From positions 4,112,202 to 4,176,201 of the forward strand of contig OY730171.1 in NCBI GenBank assembly GCA_963422465.1: DNA of 64,000 bases, read 5' to 3'. Positions within the stretch are counted from its first letter, which is position 1. Each line of letters opens with the position of its first letter. Positions 23,716-34,241 of this stretch are shown one piece after another. Below the pieces are notes generated by a model. It was given only the letters and a program-made list of their open reading frames with translations. It was not told the DNA's origin and ran no database searches. The translations under genes were made by a program, and so were the position numbers. Source of the DNA: Lichina pygmaea. Taxonomy: Eukaryota > Ascomycota > Lichinomycetes > Lichinales > Lichinaceae.

Positions 23716-24377
23716 TGTTGTGCAGTGCTGTACAGAGTAGGCTAAAGTGGAACTAAGTCAAAAAACTACTATGTCTGGGCTTAGTGCCTGACATCTCTGT
23801 ACTAGTGATAGATAAGTGTGGCTGCACCCACCTGCTTAGTCAGGTGACAAGGCTGACTAAGTGCCTGGTCAGGTGACTAGCTCCTGACATTACCCCCCTT
23901 CTGAGGCTAGTGTCTCTGCTAGCTGCAAGCCTTGCTAAGAAAGTGAATCTTGCTTACTGTGAGTAGTGTACATACTAGCTTGAAGCCTGCACCCAGCCAC
24001 AGCATAGCCACACAAGGTCAGCAGGTCACAAGTGGGTAAGTGGGCCCTGTTCACCTATCACAAGCCTCCAAGGTACTTCTGTACTTTCTGGGGATCAAAC
24101 CCAAAGATGTACAAAAATCTTGTCAGCACTATGCACCAGCCCAACTTGAACTTGTGACTGTGCACTCTAGACAGCCAGTCTATACTCAAGCAAGAGGTGG
24201 GGTACTGACTAAGCCCAGACATACTGTCACACAGTGCTGTACAGAGTAGACTAAAGTAGAACTGAGCCGAAAGACTACTATGTCTGGGCTTAGTGTCCAA
24301 CATCTCTGTACTAGTGATAGATAAGTGTGGCTGCACCCACCTGCTTACTCAGGTGACAAGGCTGACTAAGTGCCCAG
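23716..24377. mobile_element. Small LTR-like repeat pair (TRIM-like candidate)
   Basis: A 174-bp repeat (23716-23889) starts TGTTGTGCAGTGC and ends CTGACA. A second, shorter copy starts at 24225 (TGTCACACAGTGC) and is cut at 24377 by another LTR-like sequence. The 335 bp between them has no coding capacity. A third relative is at 61639-61788. TG...CA ends and the short interior suggest a non-autonomous LTR element (fossil). No target duplication could be confirmed. Confidence 0.45.
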
Positions 24378-24476
24378 TGTCACAGTTCTGGCCCAGTTGC
24401 ATATCTGGCACAAGTCACACACCTTGCTGGGAAGTTCCATCTGCACTGTTGCCTGTTTGCTCTGCTATTGCCTTGT
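24378..24476 (+). repeat. Shortened LTR related to that of gypsy element D
   Basis: Its opening (TGTCACAGTTCTGG) and end (TGCTATTGCCTTG) match the LTR at 51909-52175, but it is much shorter. It sits just left of the long LINE. It may be what remains of the 5' LTR of element D, or an unrelated insertion of the same family. Confidence 0.55.
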
Positions 24477-24966
24477 TGCATATCTGGCACAAGTCAAGGA
24501 CCATCATTTTTGACAAACACCACAATTTGTCATATATTCTGGAAAACAGCCGAGTTCCTCTCTGAAACCACTCAAACCTTAAGGTGAAAACCCATCACCT
24601 TTGAGAACCACGCCTGTTTGTCAAAAGTTGTGGTCTTGAATCCACGATCTTCTTCTTCAACAACCAGCAATCTACCCACAACCAGAGAAAGGGTCTCAGG
24701 ATAAGAGGAATAGTTAGAGTCTGACTGACTCTGGAGCTAGCAGAGTCTTTGGCTCAAGGAAAGTCTAGATAGGGGGTCTGGTCCCTAGTCTAGATTAATA
24801 CTTCTAGCTTTGCCCAGAGCTTAGTTGGAAAAAGCTGCCCAGGAAAGTCTAGTCTTGGGGATTGGTCCCAGGACTAGATTATTACTGCTGGGAAACCAGG
24901 TGACTCTTCTTTCTGGCAGTACTCTGCAGACAGAAAACACCAAACCAGTGCCAAACAATCTCTAAC

Positions 24967-26358
24967 ATGGCTCCCAAGAAGAAAAAACCCACCTCTTCAG
25001 AAAGTAACACCAGAGCTACACCAGCTATACTCTCCCAACCAGCTTCCAGTCTGCCTAGCACCCAGTCCAGCTCTCCTACCCTCCAACCAGCTCCCCAGAA
25101 TGACTACAAACTAGTAGACTCCTGGATCAAAACCCAACCAGTCCCAGAATCTATTCTGAAAAGCTGGGAAAATATCAAAAAGAACTCCTTCTCTACAGAA
25201 GCCCAGTCTAGCTCTACTGGCCTCACCAACAGAATCTTCCAGGAGCTGGAGAATATCAACAAGCGGCTGGACAAACAAGAAGCCAAGCCATCATATGCCC
25301 AGGCTGTCCAAAAATCTATTCCAGCGCAAATCCCTCTACCTGCAAGAATTCTCAAAGAAGTTCTTGTACATCCTGGTATCCAGCCAACTGACATGGCTAA
25401 TAGAACTCACATCCAGCTTTTCCAGACTCTTCAAGACAGACTACCCAGCCCCTACAACAAGCAGGTCAGAGCAGTAAGGAAACTTCCTTCAGGGGATATC
25501 CTTATTAACACAGAAAGCCAAGAGACTAAAGTCTTCCTAGAGAAAAACCCTGCCTGGGTATCAGCTATATTCACAAAGGAAGCAACCATCCAGCCCAAGA
25601 GATTCCCAGTTCTGATCCATGGAGTCAGAACAGAAGATATCCAACCTGAAGACCTGGAGAAAACCTGCCAGATAATCCAGAACAGCAACCCATCTCTGAG
25701 CAAACAAATCACCATCCTGAGAGCCTACTGGTCTAAGAAGGCTATAGCTCAAAAGAAGCCAGTTACCTCTCTCCACCTGGATCTGGCTACCCCTGAACAA
25801 GCCAATCTTTTGATTGAGAGTGGGCTAGTGCTGGGGCACAGGATGCATGAAGCAGAACCTTTTCTGGCAGACACAGTTATTGCACAATGTTTCAAGTGCT
25901 TTGGCTATGGGCACCAAGCACGCTTCTGCAAGAACAAAGCTGTGTGTGGTGCCTGTGGAGGCCAGCATGAAAGGAGAGCCTGCCAAGTTCCTGAACAGCT
26001 TCTCAAGCCAAAATGCTGCAACTGCAGAGGAGCTCACCCAGCCTGGGCCAGTGTCTGTCCAGTACGCCAGGAAGCAGCCAAGAAGGCAAGAGAAGCATGG
26101 AACACACGCCCAGGAAAATATAAGATCCCAACAGCTACCTCTGTTCCAGCTCTACAACCCCCCCCAGTTATGTCTTTCCCTCTCTCTCAGTCTCTACCAG
26201 GGGGGAAAAAACATAAAACAGCTGAGCCAAGCAGAAGCTCAGAGAGACTCAGAGGTGCACTCCCAGAAGTGCAAATTCTTTCTTCAAGATCAGCCAACTC
26301 TGGAGGAAAGCTACCAGCTAACTCCTTCAAGATCTTTGATGCTGAGATGTCTGCATGA
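24967..26358 (+). CDS. LINE family-1 ORF1 protein (gag-like, zinc knuckles), intact
   Basis: 463 aa, start MAPKKKKPTSSESN. The N-terminus is basic then Ser/Pro/Gln-rich; a short coiled-coil-like stretch follows (NRIFQELENINKRLDKQEA), then an RNA-binding middle (VRAVRKLPSGDILINTES, VLIHGVRTEDI). Around residues 307-365 come three Cys-rich knuckles: CFKCFGYGHQARFC, CGACGGQHERRAC and CCNCRGAHPAWASVC. The C-terminus ANSFKIFDAEMSA matches the family-3 ORF1 end (NSFEILVD), which supports this reading frame past the G6A6 run at 26201-26212. ORF1 binds LINE RNA and chaperones target-primed reverse transcription. The stop overlaps the ORF2 start as ATGA. Confidence 0.9.
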   Translation: MAPKKKKPTSSESNTRATPAILSQPASSLPSTQSSSPTLQPAPQNDYKLVDSWIKTQPVPESILKSWENIKKNSFSTEAQSSSTGLTNRIFQELENINKRLDKQEAKPSYAQAVQKSIPAQIPLPARILKEVLVHPGIQPTDMANRTHIQLFQTLQDRLPSPYNKQVRAVRKLPSGDILINTESQETKVFLEKNPAWVSAIFTKEATIQPKRFPVLIHGVRTEDIQPEDLEKTCQIIQNSNPSLSKQITILRAYWSKKAIAQKKPVTSLHLDLATPEQANLLIESGLVLGHRMHEAEPFLADTVIAQCFKCFGYGHQARFCKNKAVCGACGGQHERRACQVPEQLLKPKCCNCRGAHPAWASVCPVRQEAAKKAREAWNTRPGKYKIPTATSVPALQPPPVMSFPLSQSLPGGKKHKTAEPSRSSERLRGALPEVQILSSRSANSGGKLPANSFKIFDAEMSA

Positions 26359-28918
26359 AAGACACAAAGCTGACACTTCTCCAGTATAATGTGCAAAAAA
26401 GCCAATCAGTCCAAGAGCTACTGCTAGCAACCTCAGCTCTCCAAGAGGTGGATATTATTGCACTTCAAGAGCCCTGGAAAAACCCTCACCTAGAAACAAG
26501 CACTTCAACTGTTTTCTCTTCCTTTCTTCCTCTCTACTGTTCAGAGATTGGCAGAACACTTTTTCTTATTAATAAAAATCTGAAACTCTCTTCTCTTCAT
26601 CCTACCTTCTGGAATAAAGACTTTGTTTCTCTTGAAATCTACTTGGAAAACTCTCCTACTTCTCTTTGGGTACATAATCTCTACTTCACCCCATCAAGTC
26701 AAGAAAACTACACAGAGGCATCAGAAGCTCTTCTCTGTTTACTCCAAAATGCTTTACAAGAACAAGGACAACATATTCTTCTCACAGACTCAAATCTTCA
26801 CCACACAGACTGGTCAAAGAAAAGAAGACTGTACTCTGAGACTGCAAACAAGTTTCAAGACCTAATGAAAGATTTAAATCTGGATTTAGCTATTGCACCT
26901 TTCACCCCTACCAGAGCAAGATCTCTTTCTGAAAAACCATGTTCTTCTATTGATCTGTCTTTTATTTCTTCTTCTCTTTCTAACTCTCTGATTTTCTCTA
27001 AAGTGGCTCTTCAGTTCTTTCATGGGTCTGACCACAGACCTGTACTAACCTGCCTGGACCTGGATCCTCCAAGGAAAATCTGGAAACCAGAAAGAAACTG
27101 GAGAACACTGGACTCAAACCTTGCAAGAGTAGAGTGTGAGAAGCTACACCTGCCCTTCCACTTCCAAGACAAATATGAAGTGGATGAGTACTTGGAGTAT
27201 CTTGACAACTTTCTCCAAGAAATAGCAAGCAAATCCACACAGCTCCAGAAGCAATCTGGCCACTCAGTTCCCTGGTGGAATCAAGAGATCCAAAACAAGG
27301 TTAAAGAGGAAAGAAGAGTAAGAAGAAAAGTGCAAAAAAGGCAAGCAAGTCAAGAGGAACTTGAGCAAGCAACTAAGCTCAAGAAAAAGGCAGTCAGAGA
27401 TGGAAAACAGAACACTTTCAGACACCAAATCCATGAGCTGGCCAGCTCTTCAAAGTTCTGGAAGCTTGCAAAGTGGGGAAAGTCCAAAGCCAACAAGACT
27501 CCTGATCTTCCTCTGGTTCCTGACCTGGAAACACAAGAAGGAATAGCCAAAACCTTTGAGGAAAAGACTAAAGCCTTCTCACAACAGTTCTTTCCAAAAG
27601 CTCTAGTTCCAGAACCAGGCTCAGAAAGCTCCCAGACTATCTCTGAGATACAGCTCTCCCAGGAGGTAACATGTGAAGAAGTGGAGCAAATTCTGGCCAA
27701 GAAGAAACCTTTCACAGCAGGAGGGAGAGATAAGCTGCCAAATGGATTTCTGAGAGCTCTGGGGCCTAGGTTCTGCCAAGCTCTAGCTATTCTGACTTCA
27801 ACATACTGGAAACTGGAGTACTTCCCTGAAAGATTTAAGAGTGCAAAAACAGTCTGCTTGAGGAAACCTGGCAAGGGAACCTACAATCAAGCTAAAGTCT
27901 GGCGCCCTATAGCTCTGCTAAACACAACAGGCAAGCTGATGGAAGCTATTGCTGCAGCCAGACTAAGCAAGATAGCAGAAGAAGCTGGACTATTGCCAGA
28001 TATCCAGATGGGCTTTAGGAAAGGAAGATCCACAGAAGCAGCACTTTTCCTTCTAACCTCCCAAGTGGAAAAAGTCTGGAAGGAAGGCATAGTTGCATCC
28101 CTACTCTCACTGGATATCTCAGGAGCCTATGACAGAGTTCTCCCCAAGATACTACAGCAAATTCTGAAAAGAAAAGGAATACCTGCCTGGCTAGCTTCCT
28201 GGATCTACTCCTTCTGTGATAAGCACTCTACCACTCTTGTCTTTGATGATTCTGAGTCTTATTCTATTCCTATTCATTGTGGAGTTCCTCAAGGTTCTCT
28301 ATTATCCCCTATTCTTTTTCTATTCTACATTTCTGAATTGCATGAGACTGTGCATACTCCCTCTTCTGGTGTATCTGCCCTGGGGTTTGCAGATGATACA
28401 AATCTGCTTGCTTTTGGTCACTCCTTGAAAAGTAACCTTCTGAAGATAAAGAACACACACCACAAATGTCTATCCTGGGCTGCAAGATATAGAATAGTCT
28501 TCTCACCTGAGAAATATGAAATACTTCATTTTTCCAGAAGAAGATCAGACAATCTTCAGCTCAAGCTCAGACTGGGGAATGTGATTCTCAAACCAAAAGA
28601 AGAAGTGCGAGTACTTGGAGTGTACCTAGATGCAAAGCTCCACTGGCACAAACACCAGAGGATTATTCTTCAAAAAGCACGGAAAGCACTCTCTTCTCTT
28701 TCTAGAACTTCCTATTCTACTTGGGGCTTTCCAGTTCACACATCACGTCTGGTGTACACTGCTATACTGAGATCTCTACTGAGCTATGTGTTACGACCCA
28801 GGGATGGGAGCCACTCATTTATAGGCAATCAGGCCGCGGGCCAGGCAAGGACACCATGGAAGTCAAGTGACCAACCAACAAGGGGTCACGTGACTGTCGA
28901 GACACACACAGGAGTCTT

Positions 28919-29044
28919 GACGCATGATGCATGAAGTATTGAGACAATCTCACCAGTCTCGACGCATGATGCATGAAGCATCAAGACAATCTCACCAGTC
29001 TCGACGCATGATGCATGAAGCATCAAGACAATCTCACCAGTCTC
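28919..29044 (+). repeat. 42-bp minisatellite in the LTR U3, three units
   Basis: Three units of exactly 42 bp, each starting GACGCATGATGCATGAAG. The unit contains the palindrome ATGCAT. It lies between the antisense and sense TATA boxes, where an enhancer would be expected. Unit number varies between LTRs: one in the 5' LTR of copy C, three in most others. Confidence 0.9.
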
Positions 29045-29143
29045 GACGCAGGGTGCATAACATGGTGGGACTGTCAAGACAATCTCACCCATCTCGACGT
29101 CAAGACTGTCGAGACAATCTTGATTGTCTTGACAGGCCAGCAC

Positions 29144-29150
29144 TATATAG
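29144..29150 (+). promoter_or_regulatory. Sense TATA box of the gypsy LTR
   Basis: TATATAG lies 36 nt upstream of GTCTTCAA (29180-29187), the likely first bases of the element mRNA. The same arrangement is present in copies B and C. Confidence 0.65.
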
Positions 29151-29385
29151 TCCAGTGATAGTTCCCTTATGGAACAATTGTCTTCAACTCATGTTGTGAT
29201 CCAGACAACTAGATCTACTTCAATACAATCCTTTGTACGAAGCCATTGATCAGGTGTCACCACCACCACGTTCCACCAAACCCCTTCGCGCTCCTTGACA
29301 CTCCTCTCCTGCGAGAACCAACCCGCCTTCCACCTCTCACCCTAATCCTATACTTGGGTAGGACAGTACAGTACGGACCGCAATA

Positions 29386-29395
29386 CTTTGAAGAC
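29386..29395 (+). promoter_or_regulatory. Primer-binding site, probably self-primed
   Basis: Immediately after the LTR, TTGAAGAC (29388-29395) is the exact complement of GTCTTCAA at 29180-29187, the predicted mRNA 5' end. No complement to a tRNA 3' CCA end was noticed. This is the arrangement of the self-priming Tf1/sushi group. The pairing is seen; its use is inference. Confidence 0.6.
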
Positions 29396-29403
29396 CCTCA
29401 AGG

Positions 29404-30441
29404 ATGAGTACCTCAGGAGCAACCAACCCCAACTTCCCAGATGGAAAGATTAGTGTCGCCAAGCCAGACCTGTTCTACAGCGAAAGAAACAAGGTTGACA
29501 ACTGGCTCATGCAACTCCAAGTCTACTTTCAATTCCAACCAGAGATAAAGCTGTCTAAGGACAAGTGGCCCCTCTTTGCAACCACTTACATGAGAGGCAA
29601 TGCCTATCGATGGATCAAGCCCTACGTCAACAAACATCTCTCAGGAAATAGAGACCACGACAGCACAACAGAATGGATGACGAAATGGACGCGATTCAAG
29701 GACGAGATCAAAAGGATCCTTGGACTATCTAACAAAGACAAAGTGGCTATACAAATGATCCAGCACATCAAACAACAACGCTCAGCCGCAGAGTACACCA
29801 CGCAGTTCAAACAATACTCAGTACTGACTGACTGGGACAACAACACCCTGATGGTCATGTACTGACGTGGACTCAAGGAAAACATGAAGGATGAAATCAC
29901 CTTCGATGGACGAGTGGTCGACACACTGGACAAACTCATCGCACAAGCAATCAACATTGATGACAAACTATTCAAGCGAGCGATGGAGAAACGCCACGAC
30001 AGAGGATACAGCTGCCCCGCATGGCATGTGAGCAACCACTACGAGCTGCCTAACAAGGCACCGCCACATGACCCATATGGCTATGCACCCATGGAACTGG
30101 ATGCAGTCCACCACAAGGGAAGGTTCACGAAGGGAAGGAACAACAAAAAGGGGAAAGCACTGAAGTGCTATGCCTGTGGCAAGCTAGGCCACATGGTGAA
30201 AGACTGTTGTTCAAAGAACAAGGTGCACCGACAGCAACTTAATACACTCGACGGAGACTGGAATGTCATCAAGCCAGAGGACCCACCAGGAGAGGCTCAG
30301 CTATCCCTCAAACAATGGGACAACTACGATCAGATATTGGAAGCAGCCCACCAACTGGCAACATCAGGAGGCAAGGACCTACCAGAACTAACAGGTCAGG
30401 ACAAGGGACAGGAGCCCTTAACCACCTCTGATGGGGACTGA
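29404..30441 (+). pseudogene. gag of gypsy copy A (capsid and CCHC nucleocapsid), broken
   Basis: Begins MSTSGATNPNFPDGKI 18 bp after the LTR. A retrotransposon-gag capsid region is followed by one zinc knuckle, CYACGKLGHMVKDC. The span is 1038 bp in all three copies. Broken. Confidence 0.85.
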
Positions 30442-30905
30442 GACGAACCCGTGTCTATCAAAGAAGAAATACCACGAGGAAGCTATGCTTACAGCATGGA
30501 CCCACGAAATCTACAGCATAGTGAACTACAGTGGAGGTTTTGCACAAGGCACTACTGCACCTACCACGAACAACTACGAAGGTATGGAGGACATTCACCC
30601 TACCACGCCACCTGCCACAAGCATTGGGTCAATTGCGAGAAGGATGCGTGTGAGATCCATCTTTGGGACAAACACCAACACACCACATTCCCCGGGCACA
30701 CACATGATTAGCACGAACACCTCATGTTCCTACAGCAAGGCAACAACCACAACTGCTACGTCAACAATTGGTAGTACTGCCTCAAGCCTGGATGTGACAA
30801 GCATCAGCAAGACAAATTCATGAACGGATTCCTCAGGACTGATGGGAATGGCTGGACCTATTGCCCAGTCAGTGGAAAGACACTTCAATCAGGAAAAGAC
30901 TGAAC
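30442..30905 (+). pseudogene. Cys/His-rich segment between gag and protease, copy A
   Basis: Downstream of the CCHC knuckle a further Cys/His-rich stretch is kept in all copies (CTRHYCTYHEQL, HATCHKHWVNC, CEIHLWDK, CLKPGCDKHQ). The spacing suggests one or two extra zinc sites. Comparable Cys/His stretches may exist in other fungal chromovirus polyproteins, but I cannot name the domain. Confidence 0.5.
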
Positions 30906-30941
30906 TCCCTTGTCAAGGGGTGACATCGGGAGCTCAACAAC

Positions 30942-33900
30942 ATGACCCCTAGCAACGCAAAGCACCTGCGATTGCCTGTGTCACTACACGCCAACACGCC
31001 AGTACGGACATACGCACTTGTTGACTCTGGAGCCAGTGGAAACTACATTTCAAGACAACTTTACGACACCCTCGGCACTGGAAGGAGACGCAAGCAGCAG
31101 CCCTATCAGCTCGCGATGGCAAATGGACAGACAGAGCTAGTCTGCCATGAGACACAGCCAATGGAAATAGTTACCGGACACTATGCTGAAAGGATCCACC
31201 TTGATATTGTCGAGTTGGCCACTCAGGATATCTATTTGGGGATGCCTTGGCTAAAGAAGCACAACCCAGTTGTTAACTGGAAGACAGGAGTACTCATGTT
31301 TAGGAACTGCACTAACAACGCAGCTTGGACCTGTTACCAGCCGCAGAAGGCGTGGACAGATGAGGGAAGGAGTCCTCAGTGGAACCTCACTGACAGAAAG
31401 GATGACTCTCAAAAGAAGAGGTCCACCTTGACAGGCACACCCCAGAACCAGGTGGCCAAACAGTCAGAGATGAAGAGAGAGGAAGTTGTTAACCCTCTGG
31501 AGATCCCTGAAGAGTACTGACCTGGGTATGATAACCTCTTTCAGGAAGAGACAACAACAGCAGTGTTGCCTAAGCACCAACCTTGGGATCATGAGATCAA
31601 GTTGCAACCAGGGACGGAGCCAGAATTTGGACCAATTTACCAGTTATCAGAGAAAGAGCTCCAAGTACTTCGCGAGTACCTGGAGGAAAACCTGAAAAAG
31701 GGTTTCATTCAAGAATCTCAATCGCCAGCAGGATACCTGATACTATTTGCACCAAAGAAAGATGGAAGTCTTCGACTTTGTGTGGATTACAGGAAACTCA
31801 ACGACATTACCATCAAGAATCAATATCCACTGCCAAATGTGAACGAATTGCGAGACAGGATCAGCCAAGCTACAATCTTTACCAAGCTGGACTTGAAAGG
31901 AGCATACAACCTGATACGCATGAAAAAAGGAGAAGAATGGAAGACAGCCTTCAGAACCTGATACAGACACTACGAGTATCTGGTTATGCCATTCAGACTC
32001 ACAAACGCACCAGCAACATGTCAAGCATTGATCAACAATGTCATCAGAGCACACCTGGACCAAACAGCTATCGCCTACCTGGACAACATTCTTGTCTACT
32101 CGAACACGCAACAAGAACATACCAAACATGTGAAGGATGTTCTACGATGTCTACAAGAGGCAGGGCTCAAGCTCAACCCAAAGAAATGCGAGTTCAACAA
32201 ACCAGAAGTTGAATTCCTCAGATACATCATAGGGATCAAAGGGATCAAGATTGACCCTGAGAAAATCAAAGCGATTCAGCAATGGCCAACACCGACATCA
32301 GTTAAGGAAGTACAAGCCTTCCTAGGATTTGCCAACTTCAACCAACAGTTCATCAAGAACTACTCACAGATAGCAACACCACTGACAGAACTCACAAAGA
32401 AGGACGTAGAGTACCGGTGGACGGAGAGACAACAAAAAGTATTCCAACAGCTCAAGGACACTTGCGCCAAGGAACCAGTTCTCCTCAACTTCAAGACAGG
32501 CCAACCGACACGAATTGAGACAGACACTTCAGATCAGGCAGTGGGAGCATGTCTATGCCAACAGGCAGACGGCAAGTGGCACCCAGTTGCCTACTACTCA
32601 CGAAAGATGACATAAGCGGAACAAAACTATGATATCCACGATAAAGAGCTACTGGCAGTTGTCAACACACTCGAACACTGGAGAGTGTACGCGGAAAGCA
32701 GTTCCGAACTCACCATTCTCACAGACCACAAGAATCTGACAACGTTCACGACAACCAAGAAGCTGAACAGACGGCAAGTCAGATAGGCTGAACTCCTAGG
32801 GCAACACAAGTTCAAGATCTTGTACACCCCTGGACAAGACAATGGGAGAGCAGACACACTAAGCTGACAAAAAGACCACATAGAAGATGATGAACACCAA
32901 GGAACAATCTTACAGCAGGACCAGCAAGGAAACCTGGTGCCCCAGCCACAGATCAACGAGCTCACGGCAGAAGACACTGAAGAACTAATAAGGAACTACC
33001 ATGATAACCCAGCACACGGTCACCCAGGAATCTCCAAGACCACAGACCTTATCCAACAGGCAGGGAACAATGTCATTAACCTCTGACAACATGTCACAAA
33101 CTACATCAGCAAGTGTCTACTATGCCAGAAAAACAAACATGGAAGACATAAGCCATACGGAGAAGGACACCCGAACACGATACCGAAAGGCCTGTGGGAA
33201 GACATGTCAATGGACTTCATCACAAAGCTACCCAAGTCCAAAGACCCAGTCACAGGAATCACCTACGACTTGATTATGGTGATAGTGGACAGATTCACAA
33301 AATATCTAATAGTGGTACCATTCAAGGAAACCCACACAGCAGAACAGTTGGGACACCTTTTACTGGACAGATTGGTCAGAGACCACAGAGTTCTGATCAC
33401 AATCATTACAGACAGAGACAAACTCTTCACATCCAACTACTGGAAGACAATCAGTGCAGCCATGGGAACAAAACCCAAAATGTCTACAGCCTATCACCCA
33501 CAAACTGACAGCCAGACAGAGCGAGCGAACCAAGTCCTGGAGACTTACTTACAGCATTACATCAACAAGACCCACAGCAATTGGGTACAGTTATTACCGG
33601 TGGCACAGCTGGCAATCAACCAGCACAGATCAGACTCAACAAAGGAATCGCCATTTTTTGCCAATTTTGGACAACATGCGAACATCGGGATGCCAAGCAG
33701 AGCTTCACCAAACACGGAGAAAGCACTCCAACATGACAAGCTCCTACGACAAACGCACACGATGATGAGGCACTACCTTCAAGAGACCTCAGAAAGAATG
33801 CAACGTCAAATGGACAAGAAATCAAAAATGGCACCTCAGCTAAAGAAGGGGGATAAAGTCTACCTCCTCACAAGAAATTGGAAAATGAAGAAACCAAGAA

Positions 33901-34241
33901 CAAAGAAACTGGACCATGTCAAGGTCAGACTATTTTCAGTCGAAGAAAAAACTGGACCAGTCAACGTCAGACTGCGACTACTGAGAGACGCTCGGGTACA
34001 CCCAAACTTTCACATCTCAATGATCGAATTAGCTGACCAGAGCACACCCTTGCAGGAAACATTTCATTACCAACCAGAGGAAGAACAGGAATTCAAGGCT
34101 GAACAGATCCTGAAGAGAAAAGGTCAGCAATACCTTGTCAAGTGGAAAGACTACCCAGACTCGGAAAATACCTGGGAGCCACTCAGGAACCTCGCGAACT
34201 GCCAGCTCCTCCTGCAGCAGTTCCGGCAGGAGCAGGACTGA
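30942..34241 (+). pseudogene. pol of gypsy copy A: protease, RT, RNase H, integrase, chromodomain, broken
   Basis: Domain order read directly: aspartic protease (ALVDSGASGNYIS), RT ([22 protein letters not shown]), RNase H (SDQAVGACLCQQAD), integrase (HHCC-type finger, SMDFITKLPKSKDPVTG, TERANQVLE) and a C-terminal chromodomain ([18 protein letters not shown]). The chromodomain in related elements guides insertion to heterochromatin by reading H3K9 methylation. Span is 3300 bp in all three copies. Broken. Confidence 0.9.

Larger units (their letters stand above)
28789..29385 (+). repeat. 5' LTR of gypsy copy A
   Basis: Starts TGTTACGACCC, ends GACCGCAATA. From left to right: an antisense-oriented TATAAAT near the edge, a CACGTG E-box (28887-28892), three 42-bp tandem units (28919-29044), a sense TATATAG (29144-29150) and the predicted sense start near 29180. 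Confidence 0.93.

Noticed and set aside
24040-24249. tRNA or SINE in the small LTR-like element
   Set aside because: Only a B-box-like stretch on the minus strand; no A box at the right distance and no cloverleaf seen.
26190-26389. Programmed frameshift at the G6A6 run in LINE ORF1
   Set aside because: Copy A and family 3 share the C-terminus in the normal frame; the other frame is used only by copy B, which has an altered homopolymer, so a plain frameshift mutation is simpler.
28919-29044. CRISPR-like array
   Set aside because: Units are identical 42-mers with no unique spacers, inside a eukaryotic LTR; this is a minisatellite.
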